Origin: Perilla frutescens
Lineage: Eukaryota; Streptophyta; Magnoliopsida; Lamiales; Lamiaceae
Direction of reading: 5' to 3'
NCBI GenBank assembly: GCA_026008535.1
Contig: BRKX01000014.1
Coordinates: 3,100,001 to 3,164,000 of the forward strand
DNA: 64,000 nt
The position numbers and the translations under genes are program-made. The notes beneath the pieces were generated by a model. It ran no database searches. It had not been told where the DNA came from and was given only the letters and a program-made list of their open reading frames with translations. Shown one piece after another: positions 10,880-23,700 of the stretch (positions are counted from its first letter, which is position 1; every line of letters begins with the position of its first letter).

Positions 10880-13448
10880 TGTATTTTTTTTTTTAATAAA
10901 TTGGTACTTTTTTGTTAATTTTAATTTATCTAAGATTTTACACAATACAAAAGCTTGTATTACATCAACAAAATTCGAATTTAAATTTATATTTAATTAA
11001 ATATTTATAATTTTATTTATGTATTAAAAGGATTCAAATCAATAATATTGAATCATCTTATTGATTTTGACTCCTTCATAATGCAAGGCTTGCCTAGTAG
11101 GAAACTAAATTCCAAAAAGTCAAATAATTGGATTCGACAATAGTGTCAATTAATGTCTAAATATTTTTGTGTCTGACTTTCAAAAGTTGAATTTTTTATT
11201 CTACCTGGGGAGATAATCTTTGTGTTCTATATTTTTAATTGCAAGTTTGAATACATGAACTCTAGAACCCCCAGCCTACAAATTAAATTATTTTTTAAAA
11301 ATTGATTGAAATATTAAATAGATCTAATCAGATAAATAGTACGATTTGGTAAAACTATTTAAATAATTTAACTTAGTGGGGACGAAAGTTGTTGGAACTT
11401 TTAAATTTGAATTACAGTGTTTTTATTTTTCATTTTTCCGTAATTAGTAGTATATAATGTATTTTTCTTTCCAAAATCCAAATTATATAGATTCGTCAAA
11501 TAGTTTTCACATCAGTTACATTCATCTAACTCAACCTTCAAATAAAATATTAATTTCTCTCTCCTCCACATCCACAACTCCCAATATTTTAAAATTTGCA
11601 CTCCATCAATGATACTCATCCAACCCGATATTCAATTAAAATATTAATTTCTCTTTCTTCCAATCTACATAAAATATTTATCATTTTATTTTTTAAATAA
11701 AATATTATTAATAATAATTTTTACTATATTTAAAAAATCGTAATTAATTTATTAGATATATTTTTAAAATTCATAATTAAAAAAAATACTCATACAATTA
11801 CAAATTCATAATTTACTTGACAACAAAATGAAAATTACAAGAGTTAAAACAAAACAAAACCTAATTAAATAAACTACAATGAAAAAACTTAAAATTCTAA
11901 ATTACGAGTACATAAGATGTAAATTACATATTCAATTAGTGCCAATTTTTTACCAAATATGCTCGATCAAGTCCTTTTGGGAGTCATAATAATAATTTGG
12001 GTGATTTGGATTCATAACTTAAAACGAAGAAGAAAGGTGAGATTGAGAATTTGGTGAAATAAGATGTGTGAGAAAAAAAAGAGTACTTTAGTTGTTTGTA
12101 AAAATATACAAATATTGGCTCTTTTTATAAAGAAAAAAAAACTATGAATATTGATTTTTTTATATAATTATATAAATTATTTAAATTTTAAATTAACATA
12201 TATAAAATTAAGTGGCATCCAATCAGAAAGTGCCACGTGTACAAGAGATTGATGGCCGATCAGACTGAGAATTTACATGACTTTTTCCTTTTTTTATTCT
12301 AAAAAAAGTGCTTTTGTCTTTTGCAGTGATACCGCTTGGAATGGTTTAAGGGAGATAATGTCATGTAAAAAAAATAATGTGAATTAATTGTACCCGATAC
12401 TTTACAACTGTGTAACATTACTAGTTTGTTGGGGTTGAAAACTATACTATTATGAAATCCGACAAAATTGTACAATAATTCAACTATAGGGTAAACATTA
12501 TTGAAACTAAAAATAATGGAAGCGTTTCCACTTGGTTTTATTTTTATTATTTCATTATTATTCTCTATTTACTTTCTTTTTTTTTTCCTTCCGTCGTGAT
12601 ACATAAATATTTACTCCATCTTTTAAATTTAAAAAAGAAAAGTTTAGTGTGCCCACTATACCAATCGTTGGAAAATTTTATACTAATAATAACCAACTAA
12701 TTATAATAAAAAAAAGTTCAATAAACCGCTCAAAAATGTTTAAAATTAAATCTGTGTTTTTTATAAAAAAAAAAAGGCCCTTGCTTTATCTGTATAATAA
12801 AATGAGAAGATTTAAGTAGTTACAAACTATAATTTACGCTGAACAAAGACCTCATTTCATTTCAATATATATAAAAGTAGATGAGTTAAATTCAAAAAAT
12901 CTAAAAGTACAATATGTATTTTTCATGGCCGGTGCATTTTCCAGAAAAGGGAATTATCTATTTATTTATTTTTAAAAGGAAAGAAATAATCAAAAGACAA
13001 ACAATGCCTTAAGTGAGTGGGTCAAGCAAGGGTTCAGAGGTGGTTGTGCAGTCGCGATTGTTAGGTGCCATGCATTGTCGCTTTAACGTTTACACGTTTC
13101 TTGTTTCTTTTCCTTTTTCTTTTCTTTTTTTCTTTTTAATTTTCGAGTTGTACACGTTTTCTATTTTGATTGTGTTTTTCTTCCCATTATTTAAACTGTT
13201 TTTTTTATTATTATTATTAAACCGTTGTGTTGATGTTTAATATTTAGAGGATTCATCTTTTCGTTTGAAGTCAAACTCAAACATAATCCCCTTTTTTATT
13301 TAATTATTTATTTTTTTAAATAAAAGCGTAGAATATGTTGCTTTCATTTCAAAATTACAAACAAAGATTCTCGTTCTAAGAAGTTGTGTTATTTAGTATT
13401 TCATTCGAGTGTGCCAATTACGTGTAGTTTAGAACACAGTTATAATAT
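10880..13448. other. AT-rich intergenic DNA, no gene supported
   Basis: The ORFs seen are short and low in complexity (for example Phe-rich ones near 13.0-13.2 kb). A G-box-like core (gccacgtgtac) occurs at 12232-12242, but no gene lies beside it. No element borders were recognised. Confidence 0.5.
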
Positions 13449-13460
13449 GAAATATTAATG

Positions 13461-13823
13461 GCAAATTACAGTTTAATACTTACATTTTGGGTCATCTTTA
13501 AAAGTAGCTTATATTTCCGAAATTTACGAAACATTGCCTATTTTTCCAAAAAAAATTACAAATATAACATTTGATCAATTTTACGTCACAAAACTCATAA
13601 GTAATTGATTGTTTTAAAATTTTTCTATTGGATTACTTTTTTACGCAACTGGGGAAATAGAAATGTTAAAATAAAGTTAATTACATAGGTTTTCAAGCCG
13701 AAAATTTGATCAATTGTTAGATTGTAAATTTTTTGAAAAAATGGGCACTATTTTGTTAATTTTGAAAAAGTTTGCTTTGTTTTAAAAAGAGTCCAAAATG
13801 TAGGTATCAAAGTGTAATTTATC
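13461..13823. mobile_element. Foldback MITE, 363 bp, with target duplication
   Basis: The ends are inverted repeats: attacagtttaatacttac on the left and gtaggtatcaaagtgtaat on the right. The 12-bp sequence gaaatattaatg flanks it on both sides (13449-13460 and 13824-13835). The duplication length suits a Mutator-like element, which normally makes 9-11 bp. Related copies lie at 9985-10270, 49443-49826 and 63614-64000. Confidence 0.8.
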
Positions 13824-13849
13824 GAAATATTAATGAGACGAGTATCAGT

Positions 13850-14190
13850 GTGGTTCTGTTGAATGATGGAGTTTTCATCAATTATCACTGCGAGAACTTG
13901 CCACTTCGGATCAAGGAAGGTAGGGCTATGTGGTTTGCTTGAATCTCTTTCTTAGATCAAGAGTTTGGGTACGCAACATGTTATTTTTGAACTTGAATAT
14001 AAAGTGGTTTATGATATTGTTCGGTCACCTTGAGTGAATCTCTTAGAATTTGGATCTTCGATTCCTTATTATTGTCCCTCATTGATGAAATGTTTCTTTT
14101 TCTTTGAATTTAGTTTGTAATTCAGTCAATGTTATGGCACGTCGTTTTACTAAGGCTAACTTCTCGTGATTTTCCGAGCTCTCATTATTA
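13850..14190 (+). pseudogene. Second LINE RNase H-like fragment, frame-broken
   Basis: Across shifting + strand frames one can read ARTCHFGSR, SLGTQHVIFELEYKVVYDIV, LLEFGS and SVNVMARRFTKA. In that order these fit the RNase H-like domain of plant LINEs (from the post-catalytic loop to the final NxxAHxLAK-like motif). Stops and frameshifts separate them. It is a decayed copy unrelated in position to the fragment at 10.4-10.9 kb. Confidence 0.6.
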
Positions 14191-14303
14191 GGTCGAGTCT
14201 CCCTTATTCATGGATCATCTTCTCGATAATTTGTTTTAATCTAAAATTTCATTCTTGATTTCTCTTTTTTTTTTTAAAAAAAGAACACAATTATAATATG
14301 AAA

Positions 14304-14333
14304 CTAGTGTTTCACCCGTGCGTTGCACGGAGG
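14304..14333 (-). mobile_element. Helitron-like 3' terminus
   Basis: On the minus strand the sequence is a GC-rich hairpin (ccgtgcaacgcacgg), then gtgaaaca, then CTAG followed by T. A hairpin a few bases before CTRR, inserted between A and T, is the defining 3' end of Helitrons. The body would lie at higher coordinates, but I could not find its 5' TC end. Similar hairpins occur at about 35030-35046 and 62924-62941. Confidence 0.55.
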
Positions 14334-15934
14334 CTGCCGACCGATGAATAATGAAATAATGTTATTTGATTCACAATTAGTGTCACACTTATCGTTTCAT
14401 TTTATATTTGGATATTTTTATAGTAATTATTAAATTTTTAAATCAAATTTGTTCTAACATTACACATTTTATAAACTCTGAGTGACAGGTGACAGGCGGG
14501 AGCATTTCGATCTAATAAGAACCAAATGTTAAGCCTTATAGTTCCAAAAAAAATTATGATTAACAAAAATAAATTTACAACAATAATCCAATGTTTGATG
14601 AAGATGAACAAAAATAAAGATTAAATTTTAAAGAGTTTATTTTTCATTAATAGATATTTATTTTTTAGGATAAATTTATTCAGAATACATGATTACAAAA
14701 GAAAACGTAAACAATTTTTAAATAGTAATTTATAACTTATCTGACATAAACAAATACTATTAAATAAATTATTCATCTTTCCATAATAATTTTTAAACAA
14801 AAGGTAATAATTTAGAATTTTTTGTAAAGCTCTTTAATAATAAAGAGAGAATGATTCAACTTACACTGCAAGGTGTAAGTTTCTAAATTGTTATTTCGTG
14901 CGTGAACACTATCATTAAGAAGAATATTAATTAATAATTAATAAAAATTTATAAATATTAATCCTCCGTGCATGTATAACTTTAACTAACCTTTTATGAA
15001 ATATTAAAGAAAAAAATAGTATTTTTTCTTATAAAATTCTGAATCAATCAGTACTAGTGTAGTAGTTGCAACTTGGATCTTGCTATATATTAATATATGA
15101 TACACAATTTTTTTATTTTATTTACGGCAAGTGTTGTGGCAGTATGACACGTATTAGACTATCTGGTGAGACGATATGACTATGACGATTGTCACTTTAA
15201 AGCTAACAAATAATTAATTGCATATTCCTCGTTTTTATTAATTTTAATTCTCAAAGATTATCAAATATTGACCACCAATTCAATATTGTATATATATTAT
15301 ATGGAGTATTCACAGACACGAGAGAAGTAAATACATGTCCCAATATTTAAAAAAAAGGAAAACAATTTGATCTTATAATTGCCATAAATCAAAGTTTTAG
15401 TAGCCTTTAACAAGAAAACACATTTAGTTCCTAAACAAGAAAGAAAAAAGAAAAAAAAATAAAAAATTCATTCAACACATTTTGATGCCTTTTAGCCAAA
15501 ATGCATTCAACATCCTATAAACAAATATGATCGAATTGCTTAAATTATGCATCACATTCAAATATCAAAATAATATAAAATATGATTAAAAAAATATGTA
15601 AAAAAGAAAGATACTAGATAGTGTATCACTGTATTATAATAAATTCAAAGTGAAAATTGAAAAATATTCATATAGACCTGAGGTTTAAGAGTAGTTGAAT
15701 AAATATTCCTTGGCTAGTACATAGCTGTCTGAACAACTCTAACAAACTCAATATAATAAACTTAAATAATGTTGAATTAATTTATTATTCAGTTGTTACT
15801 TGCTTGTAGTGTGCAAATGACATCATAGCTGCTACCAACTTAACATTAATCGAGTTTCTCAACTTAAAATAGAGATTTACGTCATCGCGATCTCACTTCG
15901 AAATTTGTTTACAATTTTTAAATTTAGATACACG
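14334..15934. other. AT-rich intergenic DNA, possible Helitron body
   Basis: No ORF of note and no recognisable gene. If the Helitron 3' end at 14304 is real, part of this stretch is its body. Nothing in it resembles Rep/helicase. Confidence 0.4.
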
Positions 15935-15949
15935 TATTACTTCATTTTT

Positions 15950-16054
15950 GTTTTTTTACTTACGCACCCAATCTGTAATATTGAGAAGATTCGAACCCAT
16001 AATTTTTGGTCTTCAAATAATCTCACTCCACCGCTAGACCATTTCCATCGGAAC
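15950..16054 (-). mobile_element. Short tRNA-related SINE (105 bp) with 15-bp target duplication
   Basis: The minus strand carries a pol III A-box-like motif (tggtctagcggtggag) and, about 40 bases later, a B box (ggttcgaatct), and ends in an A-rich tail. Perfect 15-bp repeats tattacttcattttt flank it (15935-15949 and 16055-16069). The 3' half matches a fragment at about 31105-31162, so a family exists in this genome. Confidence 0.85.
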
Positions 16055-16695
16055 TATTACTTCATTTTTATTTGTAGAGATATGTTAGGGTTTAGGGTTT
16101 ACCCTTCTCCAATTGTTTGGATCAATTTTGAGTATTGCCTAGGGTAACCAAAAGTTTTTCAAATTCCAATGCAGTATGAACAATTTTGTGTTTATGATTT
16201 TTATTATCCGTATGGATAATTATTGAAGTAATAAATAATATTCGTATGATATTAAATAATTCAATATTTATAATATGTGTGTGTATTGACTATATATTTC
16301 ATAATTAAATATAGGTGGTCAATATTTGCATTAAAAAATATATTTTATATTTTAGAAATAAATAATTATATAAAAACCGACTTTGGGTATTTGCATTAAA
16401 AAAATAAAAAATTAAATCATTTTGCAATACCTTATAATTGTTTCAAACAAAACACCATATTTTAATCAATTCAGTTTGACGTGTACCTAACCAAAGTGAA
16501 TAGAATTTGGATAAGGATGGATTTTTGGCTAGACACTATTACTTACCCCAAATTTTAGCATGGTTCTAGGTAACCATTAGAGAGTACCTAATTTGATGTA
16601 GATATTTACATAAATTTAAGCATTTTGGTAACCATGGGAGATGTCCTTATAATAGGAAATCAATATGTTATTTGCTTATAAATTATTGGGTAATA

Positions 16696-17222
16696 TTTGG
16701 TGTGGCGACCATAATTCATAACTAAAGTATGTTATAAATATATGGTAAGCAATCAATTAAAATTTTGATTATTGTTTAACATGTTTTACACTTACACCCC
16801 TATAGCAATTTTAGGGAGAAGTTGACTAGTATTTTTTAAAAATTCAAAATTGATTTAAAAATCTCTACAAATATATTTATGGATTATGAAGAAATTTTTC
16901 CTAGTCAAAATTTAAAATAAAAATTCAAACTAATCTCTAACAAAAATTAATAGATTTGATTATTATGTGTTTTAAATTTTTAAAATAACATAAAAATAAA
17001 AGAAAATGAAAACTAATTCAGCAGTATATTAATTAATAAAATAAATTAATTTTTGTTAGAGATTGGTTTGAATTTTTAATTTGATTACGAAAAATCTTTT
17101 CATAATACAGATCGACCTTTTCCTTAAATGGCTACAAGGGTATAATCAATAATCTTTAATAAATTATTTGCCATATATTTAAAATAGTAAAAAATATATC
17201 TTAATTATGAATGATGACCCGC
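16696..17222. mobile_element. Long inverted-repeat element, about 530 bp
   Basis: The left arm (gcgaccataattcataacta, then ataaatatatggtaagcaat) and the right arm (atatttaaaatag, then aattatgaatgatgacccgc) are diverged reverse complements. They nest around a second inverted pair (acaccccta with ggctacaagggt, and caaactaatctctaac with gttagagattggtttg). It is a foldback-type MITE with no ORF. The exact ends and target duplication are unclear. Confidence 0.6.
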
Positions 17223-17699
17223 AACACATGTCTACCCTAAATTATTCAGCTCAAGTAATAAGGTGATGGTCCCATATTAATTACTTTTTCTTCGACGCGT
17301 ACATAAATCGGTACAAAAGAAGTAACAAAGGAAAAACATTTATGACCCTAATTTACGATCCACAAATTACGGTGAGCAGCCATGATTGCTCGGTAAAATT
17401 CGATGCTGATTGTAGGTATTTTTATGAACAAAAGTATAAAGATTAAAGGCAAAAGTAATATTTTTCCAAAAATAAAGAATAAAAGATTTGGACATATTTA
17501 GCTCCCATGGCCCAAAATTCAACACATAAGAGTCCAAACTGAAACCAATAATTTGTTGTCGCACAACATGTAGCAACCCGAATCATTATCAAATGCATCT
17601 GTTATTACGACTCCAACCTTAAAATACATCCCCACCACGTAGTGGGAAATAGTTTTTACCACACGAAAATTTTCAGTGCCAAACAAAACCAGAGCTAAC

Positions 17700-17703
<4 letters not shown>

Positions 17704-17752
<49 letters not shown>
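17704..17752. repeat. (GA)n microsatellite in the MIRO 3' region
   Basis: An almost pure GA run of about 24 units lies 29 bp beyond the MIRO stop codon. It would be a (CU)n tract in the 3' untranslated part of that transcript. Confidence 0.95.
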
Positions 17753-17754
<2 letters not shown>

Positions 17755-17780
17755 CTGATATGGGAGGAACCATCGCCCTT

Positions 17781-20700
17781 CTAACTTGAAGAATTCCTTC
17801 TCGCAGAATAAACCCGGTAAGCAGCTAACCCGACAACAGCAACTGCAGCTCCAACTATAAACAAATACGAGATTCAGCATTATGTTTAAGATAAAAGGAT
17901 GGAATGAAGAGAACTGTTGCCAGAAAACAAGTGAATTATCGGAACTTGCTATTCGACCATACGAAAATAGCTGAAGTCATTTTTAGGATGCAAGCTTTTG
18001 AATATTCATCAATATGATAATACTAACACCATTCTCGAATGAAGTTCTTTTTTTATTTCAATTAGCTGTGAGAGAAAAAATAAAGGGGATACCTGATATA
18101 AACACTAGGGAGCGATTAAGTATCCTGTGGTACTGCTTACGGCTTTTCCCAGCTGACGTCTCAGGAATGCTCAAGTGAGGGTGGTCAGCAGCCCTCACAA
18201 TCTTATGAAATATGTTACTGAAATCTCCCAGCTTTGTGCTCAGAGGGATAGGAGCCTCTATCCCCATGTCCTGGCTTACCTGTTCAATTTCACAGTACAA
18301 TCAGTCTTCTATACTAAAAAAGCAAATAAACACAGAGCACATCTTCCTAAACCCACATAAAAACACACAATGTCACTGCTAAGTACAGCATATGATTGTA
18401 AGATTCTGCGAAAACAGTTTAACACAGTATATGTAAGGCAAGGTATACACATTGCCACGGTATTAATTTAATAATTGCATAACTATATAGCTGAAACATT
18501 TTTGGTTGATGTGTTGGTAAGGTCGACATTGGAGATACAAACCCACAATAGAATTGATGAAAAAAAAACGAGTTGATAAATGTGTGGACAAAACGGGTTA
18601 ACCAGAGTTGCTCAATTCAGAAAGAAGGTGATTCAAGATCTTGTGGATGCAAGTTTGAAAGTTTTTTACTCAAATGTGTTTCGACATGGAACAAGCTGGA
18701 GACATAAAGTTCTGATTTATCAGCAGCATACAAATGCGCTCACTGTAAATGATTTTTACCCTCGTAGAATCTTGAATCTCCGTCAAGTAAGAGTCAAGAT
18801 CGTCCTTAGCAGCAACAATGAGACATGGCACCTCATAACCAGTGGCTTCCCCTTGACTTGCCACATCCATAAGCATCTCCGTGGCTTTCTCCCAAGAAGG
18901 TTCACGAGAACTAGATTAGCAAAAAATTTATATAAATTAGAAGAAATGAAGTTAAATGGGCAAAATTAATATTTTGATAAATACACAAAATAGTGATAAA
19001 TAGATAAATGGTGGGGCAAGATATAGAATGTGAACAGCATAAAAACAGACCACATGTCACAACACATTTATACACTATCATGCAAGTATGCAACTAAACC
19101 AGCAGCACATAATATTTTCTACTCATCCAAATCTTCATACATCTTTCTCTTATCTTGTATAAAACAATATCGACACGGTATACTTATAGAGAATGTATTA
19201 AAGCATCGGCACGGAGGACATAGAATCTCAGCAAGACAACAAGCAATTTCTGGAAAGGGCACTAAAAGCAAATTGTGTATTAAGAAGATATGCTTGTATC
19301 TTAAAAGAGGGATCTGTGTGAACACTGTGAAGTGCCTATCATGTGTTTGAAATATTAGCGCACAAAATAATTTTGGGCCATGTGAACACTGTGAAGTGCC
19401 TATCATGTGTTCAACAGATGTTACGGATTAGCTACTTGTTAAAAAGTTATTCGACATAATAGGTAGATTTGAGTAAAAGAAAACCTGAAGGTTTTAAGCC
19501 AATCCTAGTCTTGTTGGCATATCAGGTTTTAGACTAGCATCATCTACGGTATCTCTATGCAATATCATTAACATTTGTATAATCTGAGTAATACTGGTAT
19601 ATAAAAGAACAGTAATTCAATATATCAGTTAAGTAAAATTAGCTTAACAGTTAGAAGAAAATCACTTACCTGTCATGAACAAATACTGCCACATCACATG
19701 CAGCCAAAGCATCCCTCTTTGACAGTAGCTCTTTAACTCCTTCCTCGGGAATTTCTCGCAACACGAGAGTCTTCTTAATTCCCTGTCAAAAATCCATACA
19801 TGTGGGGCATCATTTTATATGAAAAGCGACCTTAAAATTAGCATATACTAAAAATCACTCTTAGATTGGCCTAAGATTTAGTATAAGGGTCTTCTCAGGT
19901 CTCTTTGAACATAACACATACAGTACTTTTTTTTAATAACCATGGAAGTTTTATCAATGAAGATAAAAACAGTACCACAGATGAGACATACAGTACAATT
20001 TCAAACATTTTCCATGGACAAATAGAGCTCAGATGAAAGAACACCAAGTGCATCAATTAGGACAAGCTAAGGTAATGCATCCCAGAAACTACCAGAAGAG
20101 CATTATATTTTCTGTTTCATAGAACTTAAATTCAGTTAGTTAGCTCATACAGGCATTTGAATGCTTTTCTTTAACAAATAGATCCAAACTGCATAATACA
20201 AGTCAATTTAGCTTCTTATTTTATTTTATGTTTGCCGAAAACAAACAATTAGAATCATGCAGCCATCTTACATCTATACTCGCCTAGATGTTCAGATCTC
20301 TCTATTAATTCCATCCAAGATGGCAGTGCTATATGACATAAAATCATACAAAATAAATGACAAGGCTCATCTGACAGAGATCACATGTCATGTCAGCTAG
20401 TTTCTTTATGTTTCCATAAAATTAGGCTACCATTGATATCATTGAATATATACATGTCTGTCAATATAAGCACACTGCATAATATGCAGTTGGTTATGCT
20501 TTGGTGTATCCCCATTTGAAAGTAATTACAAGTTACAACAGGGCACACTTACTGCGGGGTGATCAACAACATTAACAGCATATCTGTTGCCAGTTGTGGG
20601 AACATATTCTTCAGGGAAAGGCCTATTTGATAAACATAGTTTCATTAGAATAGAATAACATAACATCTAAGTAAATACATGAAATAAAATCCCATTTGAA

Positions 20701-23700
20701 GATACTTTTGTGTGTGTGAACACATACCTTCCAACAAAAGCATTAAGCAAAGCAGATTTTCCAGATTCTTTTGGTCCAAAAACAAAACACTGATATACAG
20801 TTCTTTCTGTTTGCTGCTTCTTACGATCTAATCGTCTTCTCCGCGTAACGCGAACAGAAGATGATGGATCACCACCATAACCTATGTATATGAGGGCCTC
20901 GATGCTACGAATTGGGTCCAAAAGCGTCATAAGGGCCCACTGCAATACATTTAATCCTTTTAATCCCCAGATAAGACATAAGCTGAATAAGCACAAAAAC
21001 CAAGTAGTTGATAATCATAGTATGTGAAGCAAAAAGGTTTAAGCAACCATATTGTTAATTGTTAAGTATCAAGGAACATGGTGCCACTTAATGTCCTTGG
21101 GAGAAGGTAAGCATAGTTGTCTTTTAAAATTCATTCACTTAGATTAGGGCTTTTTTCCTCCTGCTATTTGGGATGCTATTGGGGTTGGATTCGTTCTCAA
21201 TATTCATTTATGTCAACAACTACGATTCAGGCAATGGACAGTAAGCTTTTAGAGACACAGGGGACAGCAGGGAAAATTGTAATTTGACCAAGTTAAAGGC
21301 AAAGAATGCTTACTAAAGCGACTAGTGGTTTGTATGTAATTGAGAACTAATGAATCGGAAGTTAATGAGAACCTCATCAACATTAACAAAGTAAGCACAA
21401 CGCTTACCAGTGACAAAAAACCATCAAGAGATAGCCCTCCAAGAGCTGTCTTTTCTGCAGCATCCACATATGGAGCCTCATTCCAAGGACTAAATTTAAG
21501 GTACACAATATCAGTGAAAAGTAAGAGAATATAACTTCTTTAACAAAAAAAAATGCGCGAAAAGTAAGCTTAATATTTTAAGCTTAAATTTAGTGCAAAA
21601 AATCGGCCCAAAGAACATACAAGACAATCTACAAATCTAAAGGAAATAGATTACTTTTCAGGTGCAGTGGAAAACAAATCTTCAACCTCAGGAGATCGAA
21701 GGGCTCCATCCTGAAGAACATCAAAACCAAAATTCAGCATTTTGAGACTTCATGAGATAATAAATCAACAAGAAAGGAATAGATCAAAAATATGATATAG
21801 GTAATCAACCAAAAGAGTATACGGCGCAGTAAATTAGCTAGAAATATTATCGTTCAAGTGCATATTCATATGTTTCATAGGTTTTTTTAAAACCTGCTTG
21901 GAACATATAGGAAACTACTTGGCAACATCACCCAGTTTTTGGAAAAGAAATAGGTATCACTGTCTTAGAGTTGCACTAACGAATTTTACTTAAGAACCAC
22001 TGAAGATAACCGTAAAAGAATAAAACAATAAAACAAGCAACAGTAATGCCACTGTGTACATGGTTAGATAAAGTGCTTGTATATCCCATTCCACGTAGAA
22101 CTAAGAAAACCCAGGGTGACTAACCAATTAAGAGATCCCACGACTGGAAAAACTAAGGTCTAATGATCTTACGAAACTCCTTTCTAGTAGAATATATAAT
22201 GTGGGCCATATTAATGAGAAATAGCAGTCAATATGAAACAGAGATCTACTAATAATAAATCAGTAACAAGCGCTCAAATTTGGGGAATTGCATAGTGGAA
22301 TTAAGTGACTTGACTGTAATAACATTGAAGTAGATGACGTGCACAAATATATCTAATTAAATCAACTGGAAGAGACTTCACACGTACACAATCAGCATCA
22401 TAGGTGAAGAAAATCTTTCTGAGAAATTCCATAGCTTCTGTAGTTAGCTCCACACTCTGTACAAAAGAGAATTAGATGTTAGAGGCGTAAATACAAGCGC
22501 TAGTCCTCATAAAGGGTGAGCAATACTATAATATCAAAGATCTCTAAAGGGAAGAAGAAACTGCAAACAGAAAGGAGCAGCAATTGCAGCAAACCATATT
22601 ATCTTTAAGAAAATGAAGGGTTATATAATGATACTCTTCACAAATTGAACTTTGATAGTTGCATGAAGAAGGCACCATCAGAGAAACTCAACTAGTTTTC
22701 ATCAGGATGGCTTAAATGGGCTTAAATCCATCATCAGGAAGTCTTCCCAACAATATTATTTCAGGGTATTCATTGATTAGTTGTTTATACAAGGAAAAAT
22801 CACCTGGTCAGGATATCTCTTTATTGGAGGTGGCAACTGATCATCACGCAGTCTGATCTCATTGTTATACCCAAATTTTCTTAGGACAGTCCATGTTGTT
22901 TCCAAACGCCCTTTCTCAATGAAAAGAGCATGGAGAAATAGAAAGCCCGTCAATGTAAGACCGCGATCATCGACACCTTCTCGCAATTTCTCTTGCACGA
23001 CCCTTTTAACGCCGACTATCTCTGACGGTTGTAGTGGGGCATTAAAACACTTGACCTGCATTTGTATTACTAAACCATATCAGATTGCCCGTCATCAAGA
23101 AGAAACTAATCATGACATAAGGAAAGTTACGGTTCCTACACCATAAAATACACGTAAACATTGGCAAAATGTTCTGAACAAAATCAAAAGAAATTGACCT
23201 GAAAATCATTCAACTCTGCATCACTAAGGGCTCCATCCCTGTCGTGGTCGCAGAGAATAAAGATCCTTTTTAAAGCCCTCACACAACGTGGTTTCAGCAC
23301 TTGTTGCTCCTGATCAAATAGTGGAGCAGTTGGATGGAGCACGGCCTTTTGTGCATAGTAGAAAACCTCTGGAACCTGCAAGATGAAAATATCATTTAGT
23401 TACATAACTTGTCTTATGCCACTAAGGATGCCAACCAAAAGGATTAAAAAATCATGTAAGACAATTTCAATATGTTAAAGCATATAGAGCAGCAAACCTT
23501 ATAACATGACATGCCAGTCAATAACTCATTTCAAGTTAATAATATTTCTAGCATTAATAAGGAAAATTTAGTTGGAACTAATATATACCAAGAACGAATA
23601 TATATATGTTCTAAAGAAGGTAACATGACTGTTGTCATTATTACACGTGAAAATCCAAAACACTGAATGTTAGATTCAAGACATATTGGTAACAAAGATA

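Noticed and set aside
15950..16054. tRNA gene
   Set aside because: A and B boxes are present, but there is no cloverleaf or anticodon arm, and the target duplication and A-rich tail mark a SINE.
17519..17880. Two minus-strand ORFs rich in Ser-Leu repeats
   Set aside because: They arise from translating the GA/CT microsatellite.
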